Assembly: GCA_951828385.1 (NCBI GenBank)
Contig: OX639973.1
Coordinates: forward strand, 3,897,200-3,961,199
DNA length: 64,000 nt
Reading direction: 5' to 3'
Source of the DNA: an uncultured Poribacteria bacterium
GTDB taxonomy: Bacteria; Poribacteria; WGA-4E; WGA-3G
The position numbers and the translations under genes were made by a program. Position 1 is the first letter of the stretch; every line of letters starts with the position of its first letter. Below the pieces are notes generated by a model that was not told the DNA's origin, did no database searches, and was given only the letters and a program-made list of their open reading frames with translations. Below, one piece after another: positions 49,814-59,018 of this stretch.

Positions 49814-52615
49814 ATGACAGTGTACCAGCAGCGTCGAAACAATCACGTCCTGCGCGACAAAGTCTGGGACAGATGTGTTCTCACGGCTACAAACGAGTCG
49901 CAAGCGAGTGTCTACCGGCTTCAACTCCAACGTCTCAAAAGAGCTGGGGTCCTCCATCCAGAGACAGAATATTCGGTTATTCCTGATCCGGGTGGCATGC
50001 GAATTGGCAGTGGGGGTGCAACGCTCCACGTCCTTGGACAGTTAGAAAGCGGCCATCAAGAGACGATTGGATGGACATCCCGACTCCTCATACTCCACTC
50101 CGGTGGCGACAGTCGGCGGATTCCGCATCAAAGTCTTCTCGGAAAAATTTTCGCCCCGCTCCCGCCACCAATGCACTCCATCTTTGAGGTGATGTATCAC
50201 TTTCTTACGGCTATAGGGGCTCATATTGATGCGGGGGTGGTGGTTGCCTGTGGAGACACGTGGATGCAGCTAAACACCTCACCCGCCGAGGCAATTACAC
50301 TTCCGGAAGGTGTTGACGTGACAGGGATTGCCTATTGGGGAGATGCTGAATTAGGGAGTCGACACGGTGTTTATGATGTCGCTCCAAACACGCATGAAGT
50401 CCGACGCTGTCTACAAAAGTATCCCGCCGAAAAATTACGTGCGGCAGGCGTTTGCGATACCGAGGGGAGGGTGGCGATTGACACTGGTGTTTTATTCTTT
50501 CGGCCTGCTGCTGTGGCGAAGTTGCAATCGTTAGCCCGCCGGTTTGCAGAGGACATTTCCATTGATTTGTACGGTGACATGCTCCCTGCGATGGCAACCG
50601 AAACGGATTTTCGGCAATGGACGAGCAAACACCCGACCCTTCGCATCCCATTGTGGGAAACGTTGTCTCCGCTTCGGTTTGGTGTCTGGAGCCCGCCCTC
50701 ACTTGCGTTTCTCCACGCCGGCACAACGCAAGAGTACCTTGAACTGATTCAACATCCGCTTAAGGCACACACATCAATTTTGTGCCAGATTCCCTTGGAC
50801 AAGGGCTGGGTGAACCTGACTTACGGTGTGACAGATGTGCCAACGGCTTATGAAGACGATGCCACGCTCTTCGGTGTGCCGATTCTCCAATGGCTCCGTC
50901 AGCACACATTAACGCCCGATGTCCTTTGGGCAAGTGACGTTTCCCAACGTTGCCTCTGGCATGCGCGTCTCTACCCCATCTATCACACCGACGATCCGAA
51001 TGTTACGTTCAGCACTTCAATAGGAGATTCAATTGTGCGTCCCGACTGGTTTCAGAAGCCCGGGGCAGCATGGCAGAATAGTGAGCGGCTCTCTATGGGC
51101 GAACTCATGTCACGTGCCGATAGGGTGAAAGTTTTCGTTCAACAGCAACAAGCAGAAGCCGCGAAAGTGTCGGCATCCATCGTGGAGACGGTCCGGACAG
51201 AAGCGGATACGGATGTCCGTCCCTTGTTTCAGACGTTCTTGACCCCTTACGGATATGAGCGCGCAATGTTGATCTTTGATGAGGCCATTGGACGCATTGA
51301 TAACCCGTTGCACCGGGCGCGATTACACAAGATTACCGCCGACCTCTGCCTTCCATTTGTAGAAACACCGCCGCTGACTGAGCAAATACCCGCCCTGCCT
51401 TCCAGTAGGGGTTGGGTAACCCAACCCCTACATAAGCAAACGCGTGATGCCCACTATACGCAGGCATTTGCTGCTGTCCGTGAAGCCGTGTCGAAGAGCA
51501 TTGTCACGCCTAACAGTCCAATGCAGCCCAATCTACAATCCGTAACTGGTTCGTTCCCTGCTGTGAACGTCCGTTTGCCGGTTCGAGTCGATCTCGCGGG
51601 TGGGTGGACTGATACGCCGCCAATTAGCTTGGAGAAAGGCGGAGCGGTGTTGAATGTTGCCTTGTTATTGAAGGGGTGCTATCCGATCTCTGTTACCGCC
51701 CGCCGGATCCCTGAACCGATTATCCGGCTAAAGTCTATAGATCAAAAAAAGGAAGCGGAGATTCACGATGTTGAATCGCTCAAGACCCCCATTCATCTGA
51801 ATGATCCATTAGCGTTACACCGCACAGTCTTGACAGCATCAGGTCAGGTTGAAGTGACAGATAACGCCTTCCGCATAGTAGGTTCCGTCCGTGAATTCCG
51901 TGGTATAGAACTGATAAGTCATTGCGATGTCCCGATGGGTTCGGGACTGGGAACCAGCAGCATTCTCTCTGGAGGTTTGGTGATGGCACTTTGGCAGTTA
52001 ATGGGGCGGCAATGGACAGCTGAAGAGTTGTTCAATCAGGTACTTGCCGTTGAGCAGCTGCTCACTTCCTGTGGTGGCTGGCAAGACCAGGTCGGTGGCA
52101 TTGTGCCGGGGTGGAAACTGACGACAACGCAGCCGGGGATGCCTCAGCGGTTCACCATAGATCGGATTTTTCTAATGCCTGAGACTTCACAGGCATTATC
52201 GGAGCGGTTTCTATTGGTTTATACAGGACAGCAACGAGTGGCGAAGAATATTCTGGAACAGGTCGTCGCCGATTGGCTATCCCGCCGGAGAGACTTGGTT
52301 TCCACGTTGACGCAACTGCGCGCTGAGGCCTATTTGATGCGCGATGCGTTGGTCGTTGGAGATATTGAGCAGTTTGGTTTCCTTCTGACGCGCTATTGGG
52401 AAGGAAAAAAGGTTATCAATCCTCACACAACGAATCCAATGATTGATGCCTTGTTGGAATCGGTTACCGATTTATGCACCGGTTACGGAATTACCGGGGC
52501 TGGTGGAGGTGGGTTTTTGGTGTTGCTGGCAAAGGATGCCGGAGCGAGGGCGGCAATTGAGAGACGATTGGCACAGACACCGGCGATCCTCTATCCGTCA
52601 CAGGTGGCAACTTGA
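49814..52615 (+). CDS. fkp: Bifunctional fucokinase / L-fucose-1-phosphate guanylyltransferase
   Basis: 933 residues. The N-terminal nucleotidyltransferase part has GSGGATLHVLGQL and HSGGDSRRIPHQSLLGK (about 63-105). The C-terminal GHMP kinase has PVRVDLAGGWTDTPP (about 588), the ATP loop VPMGSGLGTSS (about 706) and the third motif GITGAGGGGF (about 893). The order matches Fkp, which makes GDP-fucose from free fucose by kinase and pyrophosphorylase steps. The ATG follows AAAGGAAA. The linker between domains contains an in-frame 27-nt palindrome (51405-51431), giving SSRGWVTQPLHK. Confidence 0.88.
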   Translation: MTVYQQRRNNHVLRDKVWDRCVLTATNESQASVYRLQLQRLKRAGVLHPETEYSVIPDPGGMRIGSGGATLHVLGQLESGHQETIGWTSRLLILHSGGDSRRIPHQSLLGKIFAPLPPPMHSIFEVMYHFLTAIGAHIDAGVVVACGDTWMQLNTSPAEAITLPEGVDVTGIAYWGDAELGSRHGVYDVAPNTHEVRRCLQKYPAEKLRAAGVCDTEGRVAIDTGVLFFRPAAVAKLQSLARRFAEDISIDLYGDMLPAMATETDFRQWTSKHPTLRIPLWETLSPLRFGVWSPPSLAFLHAGTTQEYLELIQHPLKAHTSILCQIPLDKGWVNLTYGVTDVPTAYEDDATLFGVPILQWLRQHTLTPDVLWASDVSQRCLWHARLYPIYHTDDPNVTFSTSIGDSIVRPDWFQKPGAAWQNSERLSMGELMSRADRVKVFVQQQQAEAAKVSASIVETVRTEADTDVRPLFQTFLTPYGYERAMLIFDEAIGRIDNPLHRARLHKITADLCLPFVETPPLTEQIPALPSSRGWVTQPLHKQTRDAHYTQAFAAVREAVSKSIVTPNSPMQPNLQSVTGSFPAVNVRLPVRVDLAGGWTDTPPISLEKGGAVLNVALLLKGCYPISVTARRIPEPIIRLKSIDQKKEAEIHDVESLKTPIHLNDPLALHRTVLTASGQVEVTDNAFRIVGSVREFRGIELISHCDVPMGSGLGTSSILSGGLVMALWQLMGRQWTAEELFNQVLAVEQLLTSCGGWQDQVGGIVPGWKLTTTQPGMPQRFTIDRIFLMPETSQALSERFLLVYTGQQRVAKNILEQVVADWLSRRRDLVSTLTQLRAEAYLMRDALVVGDIEQFGFLLTRYWEGKKVINPHTTNPMIDALLESVTDLCTGYGITGAGGGGFLVLLAKDAGARAAIERRLAQTPAILYPSQVAT
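51405..51431. repeat. 27-nt palindrome inside the fucokinase gene (family 2)
   Basis: GTAGGGGTTGGGT, one central A, then the perfect complement ending CCCCTAC. It falls in the interdomain linker and is translated in frame. Confidence 0.88.
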
Positions 52616-52658
52616 GCAGGATTTATATTCAATGCTACTATTGCTGCACATCTACCTT

Positions 52659-54113
52659 CTATTTTCTGGAGATACCCTCCAAAACCGCAAGACACGTCTC
52701 GCCGTTCACCAACCGATGATAATACTGCCCGACCCGTTCCATAAAGTCCTGATTCTGATTCAGACTGACCGGTGATGTTGCCCCAGCGGGTGACCACAGT
52801 GCTGCATTTGAGAAAATAGCCTTAATCCGGTCTTCCACGTCTATTTCACTTGCGCCAAATGCCCCTCTCAGAATATCCTGTATCGTTCGGTCAGGGTCTC
52901 GGATTTCATACGCTGTACCGGTATCGGTGATACCCGTGTAGTCATCAAGAGACGAGATTGCGTGTGGCGTTAGGAATCGGAGTACCGTCGCGAAGGAATA
53001 GGCGAAATCGGATTTGAAGAGTTCTGTGCTGGCATCATAGTTCGGTGAGCGGACGATATCAGCGGCACGTTCACGGAGTTTCACGGTTTCAATGATGTTA
53101 ATCCGGGCGTTGTCGTCTTTGACTTTACGGATGCGGTCAACGAATTCCAACGTATACGCTCGCGCACTTTTACCGGCGATGGGGATGTCTGCCGCCACGA
53201 TCTCAGCATATCCATGCATTAGACGCTCCAGATGTGGCGCAAATGTCGGGTGTGACGCTGCTTCGTTGACATATTCGATGTCGGAGAGTGTGCCTTTGTG
53301 TGTAATCCCCGGTACATGCACGGAATTCACCAAAAGGAGTTTCCAATCGTGATAGGGTTCAATGCTCTCTTGACTGACAATAACGCCATAATCGTCAAGT
53401 TCGCCGAACGGCACACGCAACATGTCGTCTAAATCTTCCAAAATGAGCGGTGTTGCGGGTAGTGTCTCCGCGTAAGTTATTAATTCATCTTGACCTCTGA
53501 TCTGTGCGCGTGCGGATGCCTGAATCTCATCAGGGACGGCATAGACCTGTGGCACGAGTCGGTCGCCCATTTCGTTAAGAAAGCCGACACTTGTCTCCAA
53601 CCACGCCGCGTAATCATCACTGCGCTTTGGATATGCGTTGCAGAGAATATCGCGGATGACATCGCCGTTATTTCGCAGGTTATCGGTATTGATAACGCAA
53701 AGGGTCGTATCTGTACCGTGCTGGCAAAAGTAGCGGTAGAGGGTTTCATCCAAGACATCCATCGCCAATTCACCCTTGGCGATCCCCGCTTCGGTTACAC
53801 CGATAAGGATAAGGTCAAGAGGGTTTTCTGTCTGTGCGTAGAACTGCTCACGACCGGCTTCTGTGGCGAGTGTTGTCGCACCAACGACGCTTGAAACTTG
53901 TCGGATACCGTGGATGCCGCTTAGATCAAACGTGACAACATGGTATGTTCCGTTTTGTTGGTTGAAGGCATCGGCTTTCTCAGTACCACGCGGCTGTCCG
54001 ACGAAGATGCCGCCGTTATAGAGATTCCGTTCGTTGAGGATATGGACAAATTCATGGGTTAGGGCGCGTTGTAAGCCGCCCGCACCGATGGCAAGAATCT
54101 TAGTTGGTAGCAT
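52659..54113 (-). CDS. Mannitol-dehydrogenase-family (polyol-specific long-chain) oxidoreductase
   Basis: 484 residues; the ATG follows AAAGGAGAAAAC. The N-terminus MLPTKILAIGAGGLQRALTH holds the NAD-binding GAGGLQR loop. The family block KLLLVNSVHVPGITHKG matches 'K-x-x-x-x-N-x-x-H' with the catalytic Lys, Asn and His. The group includes mannitol 2-dehydrogenase, mannitol-1-phosphate 5-dehydrogenase, fructuronate and tagaturonate reductases. The substrate cannot be fixed, but a uronate reductase would fit the GH67 gene in the same window. Heptamer repeats (54135-54205) separate it from the next gene. Confidence 0.85.
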   Translation of the reverse strand: MLPTKILAIGAGGLQRALTHEFVHILNERNLYNGGIFVGQPRGTEKADAFNQQNGTYHVVTFDLSGIHGIRQVSSVVGATTLATEAGREQFYAQTENPLDLILIGVTEAGIAKGELAMDVLDETLYRYFCQHGTDTTLCVINTDNLRNNGDVIRDILCNAYPKRSDDYAAWLETSVGFLNEMGDRLVPQVYAVPDEIQASARAQIRGQDELITYAETLPATPLILEDLDDMLRVPFGELDDYGVIVSQESIEPYHDWKLLLVNSVHVPGITHKGTLSDIEYVNEAASHPTFAPHLERLMHGYAEIVAADIPIAGKSARAYTLEFVDRIRKVKDDNARINIIETVKLRERAADIVRSPNYDASTELFKSDFAYSFATVLRFLTPHAISSLDDYTGITDTGTAYEIRDPDRTIQDILRGAFGASEIDVEDRIKAIFSNAALWSPAGATSPVSLNQNQDFMERVGQYYHRLVNGETCLAVLEGISRK

Positions 54114-54186
54114 GTATGTTTTCTCCTTTTTTAGGAGTCGCCAGTTACCAGTTACCAGTTAAGAAACCTCTTTAACTGGCCACTGG

Positions 54187-55368
54187 TTACTGGTTACTGG
54201 AAACTTCTTTATAGAGGGCTAAATAGGCATCAGCGATGTGTTTCCAGTCGTAGGGTTTAACACGCTCAACGCTTGCTTTGCCCATTTTAATGCGATCTTC
54301 GCCCGCGTTAATGAGTTTGATGAGCGCGTGCGCGAGTCCATCAACATCGCTCGTATCAAAGAGCGCGCCGTTAACACCATCTACGACAAGTTCATCAATG
54401 CCTTGGACGCGACTGACAACGATTGGAAGTCCTGTCCCCATTGCCTCTAAAACGACGAGTGGCATCCCCTCGGCGAGTGAGGGTAAAATGAAGAGGTCCG
54501 CCTCTTGGTATTTTTGTGGTAATTCCGAATACGGTACTGAACCCGCAAAACGGATGTGTGACGTTACACCGAGATTTTCGGCTAACTTCAGAAGTTCTCC
54601 GTGATACGGGCCATCACCGACGATCTCTATTTCAAAGTTATGTGAAACCTTTTCAAGGACTTGCGGTAGGGCGCGGATTAGAAATTGGAACCCTTTGCGT
54701 GGGATGAGTCTCCCGATTGTGAGGACTCGGACTTTTTCTGGATGGGCGTTGCGTTGGACGGGTGTAAAAGTTTCCAAATCCACAGCATCGGGAATCACAT
54801 CCATTTGGACATTTGAATCCGTCTCTCGCGCGAGTTCGCGCAAGCCTTCACTACAAGCAACGACCGCTGATGCGTTCCGCCAAATCGCTCGGATGGCGGG
54901 TTTTAGGAGCAGGTATAACCACCGATAATATGGCGGATCAGGGGTGCGGCTCGGTACGTCACGTCCTCCGAGAAATACGACATACGGCACGTCGCGGCGT
55001 TTTTGTAGAAGATATGCGCCACCCCCTGCGGGAATCCCGAAAAAGACTTGGACGATATCCGGTTGAAACTGCTTGATGAACCGTAATCCGTAGAGACTTG
55101 AACTTACCGCGTAAGTTAGCATCTCGTGTACGGCACATACATCCGGATTTTTACGCAGTGCACGTACGCGATGCACGTGAAAGCCTTCCACCTTCTCGTC
55201 TTTAGGGCAATCGCGAAATTGCGAAGTAATCAGATGCACATCGTGTCCTGCTGCCGCGAAGTGTTTGCCTAAGAAATAACTGACCCAACCGCCACCGCCA
55301 CCGATCGGTGGAAATTCGTGATTGAACATTAATATTTTTAATTTTCCTTGCGGTTCGATAAGGTGCAT
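54187..55368 (-). CDS. GT4-family glycosyltransferase
   Basis: About 393 residues from ATG 55368. Another candidate is ATG 55329, preceded by CCGCAAGGAAAATTAAAAAT. The N-terminal GT-B fold has FNHEFPPIGGGGGWVSY. The C-terminal GT4 signature is RVLTIGRLIPRKGFQFLI, then EIVGDGPYHGEL, and the E-x7-E block PSLAEGMPLVVLEAMGTGLP. It probably transfers hexoses or other sugars from a nucleotide sugar onto a lipid or polysaccharide acceptor at the cytosolic membrane face. It precedes the RimK gene in the same minus-strand run. Confidence 0.88.
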   Translation of the reverse strand: MHLIEPQGKLKILMFNHEFPPIGGGGGWVSYFLGKHFAAAGHDVHLITSQFRDCPKDEKVEGFHVHRVRALRKNPDVCAVHEMLTYAVSSSLYGLRFIKQFQPDIVQVFFGIPAGGGAYLLQKRRDVPYVVFLGGRDVPSRTPDPPYYRWLYLLLKPAIRAIWRNASAVVACSEGLRELARETDSNVQMDVIPDAVDLETFTPVQRNAHPEKVRVLTIGRLIPRKGFQFLIRALPQVLEKVSHNFEIEIVGDGPYHGELLKLAENLGVTSHIRFAGSVPYSELPQKYQEADLFILPSLAEGMPLVVLEAMGTGLPIVVSRVQGIDELVVDGVNGALFDTSDVDGLAHALIKLINAGEDRIKMGKASVERVKPYDWKHIADAYLALYKEVSSNQ

Positions 55369-55450
55369 TGGAGGTTTGATACCCCTTTCCGTAGATCTGA
55401 AGAAACACCCAAGCAAAAACCCTTCCACTTCGTTTCAGGCTATACACTTT

Positions 55451-56332
55451 TTAATTTTCTTGTGCGAACGCCGTTGCAAATTCGATAATAAGGGCTGCGA
55501 TGTTGATTCCTGTCGCCGATTCCAATTCTTCAAACCCGGGCGATGGGTTGACTTCCAAAATGACGGGTCCGTTGTTTGTCTCCAATAGATCAACCCCGGC
55601 TATTTCTAATTCGAGTGCTGCTGTCGCTTCTATAGCGAGATGGTCGTATGCCTCCGGTAGCGTGACGGTTTCCCCTGACGCGCCTTTGTGAATATTCGCA
55701 CGGAATTCGCCCGGGGGCGCGCTTCTTTTCATCGCCGCAATTGCTTCGCCGCCCACGACGAGGATGCGGATGTCAACCCCACCTGCTTCCGTAATGAAAG
55801 GCTGGATCACATAATCATGATGGAAATCACACAACGCATCTACGGTTGAAGTGAGCGAGGTCGGCGTGTCTAACAACATAATACCTCTACCGTGCGTGCC
55901 GTAAAACGGTTTTAAAATAAACGGATAATCTCCCATTTCGGCTACGGTGTCTTCTAAAAATGCGGCGGAACCGACAGTGAGACTTGGTGGGATGGGTAAA
56001 CCGTGCTGTGCGAGGATACGTAGGGAATGGAATTTGTGGCGTGCTGCCGCGATCGGTCTGGCGCGGTTGATAACAGGCGTGCCGATCCACTCAAAGTGTG
56101 CGACGACCTCTTCGCCGTATTGTGCTGTCGTGCGACTGAGGCGTGGCATGATCACATCAAAATCATCTACAGGCTTTCCGTGATATGTGATGCGATCAGA
56201 TGTGCCACCGACATGGAGGTAAAAACCGAAGGGGTCTAAGATTTCTGCGGTGTGTCCTGCATTGATGGCAGTTTCGCTGAGCCTAAGTGTGGCGTGGTTT
56301 TGAGGTCCCCGGGAGAGGATACCGATTTTCAT
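55451..56332 (-). CDS. RimK-type ATP-grasp ligase
   Basis: 293 residues with the RimK/ATP-grasp pattern: MKIGILSRGPQNHATLRL, the ATP-binding block YPFILKPFYGTHGRGIML, FITEAGGVDIRILVVGGEAIAAM, then ATP/Mg ligands near VDLLETNNGPVILEVNPSPGF (E and N). Enzymes of this type join an amino acid (often glutamate) to a protein C-terminus or a small amino acid carrier. Its target is unknown; no LysW-like carrier is nearby. Confidence 0.9.
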   Translation of the reverse strand: MKIGILSRGPQNHATLRLSETAINAGHTAEILDPFGFYLHVGGTSDRITYHGKPVDDFDVIMPRLSRTTAQYGEEVVAHFEWIGTPVINRARPIAAARHKFHSLRILAQHGLPIPPSLTVGSAAFLEDTVAEMGDYPFILKPFYGTHGRGIMLLDTPTSLTSTVDALCDFHHDYVIQPFITEAGGVDIRILVVGGEAIAAMKRSAPPGEFRANIHKGASGETVTLPEAYDHLAIEATAALELEIAGVDLLETNNGPVILEVNPSPGFEELESATGINIAALIIEFATAFAQEN

Positions 56333-56368
56333 ATTTTTAATTATGGGGTTTTCGCTCGGTTTTTTCCG

Positions 56369-56397
56369 CCCCTTCCCAGTAACGGGTGGGGACCCCT
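56369..56397. repeat. GC-rich palindrome, family 3
   Basis: CCCCTTCCC-AGTAAC-GGGTGGGG, the same sequence as in the tnpB leader loop at 26608-26637 (reverse orientation). Confidence 0.75.
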
Positions 56398-56540
56398 GTC
56401 AAAAACTGGTTTTCGCTTAGATCAGCACACATCTGGTGCCTTTAGAACGCTTCCCGCTATAACCGAATTTTTCAAGTTCCATGTGCCATTCAGCTTTACG
56501 CCAGCGACACAGGCACAGAATCTGGCATCAAGGTACTGTG

Positions 56541-57074
56541 CTATCTCGGTGACGGTGAAGGCCCGCCGACAAGCAGCTCCAACGGCTCTGTTGATTCTCT
56601 CAAACGTTTCAGTGCCGCCTCTCCTCGACAGCGACGTTCGTCTTGAAGTTCTGATACACGCGTCCTGAAAAGCAACATTGTCTCAGCAACCCCCGGTTCG
56701 GTAACAGCCCCAGCGAGCACGCCACGAACAATCAATTGGGCATTTTTGAGTGCGGGATTTTGTTGGACAGAAAATGTTGCGCATTCGTTGAGCAGGGCGC
56801 GGTATTCGTTGAGGAGGTCTGGTCCTACAAGGGCATTACTTTCTGTGACCAACGCCTCGGCATCCAAGACGAAACCGAAAGTGTTATCCTTTCCGTCCTC
56901 GTCAAAGATACTATAGCGGTCATTGACAAACATAAAAATATATATGTGATCGCCTGCTAAAAAATCCTCGATGCAAAACCTTTTACCGTACCAATCTTTC
57001 GTCGGAACAATAGTGCCTTTCTCAATACACTCATTATAATGAGATTCGTCAGTTGTGTAATACGCGTCAACCAT
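56541..57074 (-). CDS. Unknown 177-residue protein
   Basis: It begins MVDAYYTTDESHYNECIEKG, with a compact alpha/beta N-terminal part (KRFCIEDFLAGDHIYIFMF), then a helical half ending VGGPSPSPR. The opening (Y-Y-T-x-x-x-x-x-Y-x-x-I-x-x-G) faintly recalls the start of ADP-ribosyl-transferase/DarT-like folds, but no catalytic residues can be placed and I do not name it. No signal peptide. It is separated from the neighbours by about 100-200 bp, so it may be independent. Confidence 0.6.
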   Translation of the reverse strand: MVDAYYTTDESHYNECIEKGTIVPTKDWYGKRFCIEDFLAGDHIYIFMFVNDRYSIFDEDGKDNTFGFVLDAEALVTESNALVGPDLLNEYRALLNECATFSVQQNPALKNAQLIVRGVLAGAVTEPGVAETMLLFRTRVSELQDERRCRGEAALKRLRESTEPLELLVGGPSPSPR

Positions 57075-57171
57075 GGGATAAAACCTTTCTATAACTATAG
57101 TAGGGAGTGTGGATTTTCGACTCGGACGTAAAGTTGAGATTGCAGGCGTTTTGCCTTTCTAACAAAAACAG

Positions 57172-58194
57172 TTAGTTTTTATCCTTTTTATACGTTGTAG
57201 TCAGAAAGTCTGCTAACTCCTCAAAGGTGTCGAAAATTCGATCGCACAGGTTTTCAAAGAAGATACTCCGCGTGCCGGTGTAGACTGCGTACACCGGCTT
57301 GTTATGGCGGGTTGCGTAGTTCATTTCGCTGAGAACACCCGGGGATAATTTATCCGTTGGGTAAATAACAACCACAAAATCGCTCTGGTGGACAAACTGA
57401 TAATCTCGCGAAATTGTCCGCGTTTTAATCTGTTCAATCACGCCATCATCCATCTCGCCCATAGTCGCAGCAGGCACACTCCCATCTCCGCCAGCGGTCA
57501 CCAGTGCCATATCTTTAATCGTGAGCGGATCAAAAACAATAAATGAGCGGCTCAGTTTTTCGCCGATCTCACGGATTTTCTTGATTTCGTCCGGGGTATC
57601 TCTTAGAAGTGTAATTGGGTAGCTGAGATAAAATTTCGGTTTCGGTGAAAAGAGGAGTTCATAAAAATTCTCAAGATCGTGTTGCCGTGCGACAGTGTAG
57701 TGTGGTTTTTCTGTGAAATGTGCGATTTGTCGCGTCAGAAACTCCTCCTCGTCTAACCAGACATTGAGTATTGTATTATCCATACCCGACCACTGCGCGC
57801 TCTCTTTCATCCGCCCGGATATATCGGTGATATTATCAACGACGTTAATCAGGAGATCAGGCAGGAGGATTTCGATGTCTTTGAAAGAGAACCCTTCGAC
57901 CAGACTCCCACGCCATCGAAAGCAGGCGTGCAGTCCGATGATGGCGTGTTCATAGGATTCGGTGCGGCGCGCGATTTCATAAAAAGCGGTGCGTCGTGCT
58001 AGTGAAAGGACTGCTGGATCCGAATCAAGCACCTTGTCTGTGAAATGGACACGGGATTCTGCGGCGGCGCGGTGCATAACATCGCCGACGTTGAAGAAGC
58101 CGATGTTCAGTTTCTGTTTCATGCAGAGTATCTTAAAATTTGCCATCAACTCTTTGCGCCCAGAGCAACTGATGCCGGTACAAATGATCTTCAT
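57172..58194 (-). CDS. P-loop kinase-like and nucleoside 2-deoxyribosyltransferase-like fusion
   Basis: 340 residues; the ATG follows AAGGAAAG. The N-terminal half is adenylate-kinase-like, with a degenerate Walker A GISCSGRKE (Lys retained, usual Thr/Ser replaced by Glu). The C-terminal half (about 185-340) resembles nucleoside 2-deoxyribosyltransferases: FYLSYPI, then FIVFDPLTI, and SDFVVVIYPTDKLSPGVLSE followed by MNYATRHNKPVYAVY. Such a fusion could phosphorylate and/or remodel modified nucleosides. The start is 4 bp from the PhyH stop, so the two are co-transcribed. Function inferred only from folds. Confidence 0.72.
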   Translation of the reverse strand: MKIICTGISCSGRKELMANFKILCMKQKLNIGFFNVGDVMHRAAAESRVHFTDKVLDSDPAVLSLARRTAFYEIARRTESYEHAIIGLHACFRWRGSLVEGFSFKDIEILLPDLLINVVDNITDISGRMKESAQWSGMDNTILNVWLDEEEFLTRQIAHFTEKPHYTVARQHDLENFYELLFSPKPKFYLSYPITLLRDTPDEIKKIREIGEKLSRSFIVFDPLTIKDMALVTAGGDGSVPAATMGEMDDGVIEQIKTRTISRDYQFVHQSDFVVVIYPTDKLSPGVLSEMNYATRHNKPVYAVYTGTRSIFFENLCDRIFDTFEELADFLTTTYKKDKN

Positions 58195-58198
58195 GTTT

Positions 58199-59014
58199 TT
58201 AACTTTCCTTGCGGTTGGGTGCGGCTAACGATTCCAGTTTCGCGAGTGCTTCTTGCTCTGCCTTCTGCCACGGACGGTGTGCCGGTTTATCCAGTTTTTG
58301 TGGGGGCGCGCCGAAGACAAGGATATACGCTCTACGTGCTGCCGCGGTACTATTTGGGGCGGAATAGTGTAAGGTCCGGCAGTGGTGAAACGTTGCACCG
58401 CCTGCGGGTATCGGGCAAGCGACCGCCTCTGATACATCAACGTCATCTGTTACTAACCCATGTACGAGCGGATCGTTATCAATATGCCGATGCCAACGCA
58501 CCTCTCCCTTGTGGGATTGCGGGATAAATTGGAGACACCCGCTCTCAAGCGTCGCTTTATCGAGTGGCAGCCAGACGCTTAGGCTGTGTGGTAGGACTTC
58601 GGGGTTCCAATACGCTTCGTCCTGATGCCACGGCGTTTCATTGCCGTAGTGTGCGGGTTTCAAAATCATGTGTCCGCCGCCACTGACCTTTTCAGTTTCT
58701 ACACTGAGCAGCTGTGCGGCGAGCCGCTGCGCGTTCTGGAAATAGACCGTCTCGCGGAGTTCAGGGAACTGTGCCTCTGGTCCCAATACCTGCGGCAACG
58801 TTTCCTGTCCATTGTGCGCACGCGGACCGGCGAGATCAAAATAACGTCCTTGCGCTTCTCCGGTTCGCTCCGTGAAGAGCTCATCGTAAATGCCCTTGAG
58901 CCATTCAACCTCATCATCTGTTGTGATACGCGGGATGCTCAGGTATCCGTTCTCTTGAAAAAAAGCGACCTGTTCGTCAGTCAGGTCTACGTGAAACTCG
59001 TTCTTAGATTTCAT
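58199..59014 (-). CDS. Phytanoyl-CoA dioxygenase (PhyH) family protein
   Basis: 271 residues. The Fe(II) triad reads H130 and D132 in PWHQDEAYW and H216 in TLHYSAPN. The 2-oxoglutarate-binding Arg is R227/R228 in RRAYILVF. The family hydroxylates small molecules, often in secondary metabolism or lipid breakdown, with 2-oxoglutarate and oxygen. PhyH proteins are heavily expanded in Poribacteria-type genomes. It is 4 bp upstream of the P-loop/deoxyribosyltransferase gene, so the substrate may be a nucleoside-like molecule; this is inference. Confidence 0.92.
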   Translation of the reverse strand: MKSKNEFHVDLTDEQVAFFQENGYLSIPRITTDDEVEWLKGIYDELFTERTGEAQGRYFDLAGPRAHNGQETLPQVLGPEAQFPELRETVYFQNAQRLAAQLLSVETEKVSGGGHMILKPAHYGNETPWHQDEAYWNPEVLPHSLSVWLPLDKATLESGCLQFIPQSHKGEVRWHRHIDNDPLVHGLVTDDVDVSEAVACPIPAGGATFHHCRTLHYSAPNSTAAARRAYILVFGAPPQKLDKPAHRPWQKAEQEALAKLESLAAPNRKES

Positions 59015-59018
59015 AAGA

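Noticed and set aside
56541-57074. Naming the 177-residue protein a DarT-like ADP-ribosyltransferase
   Set aside because: Only a faint resemblance at the N-terminus; no catalytic residue could be placed and no antitoxin partner is adjacent.
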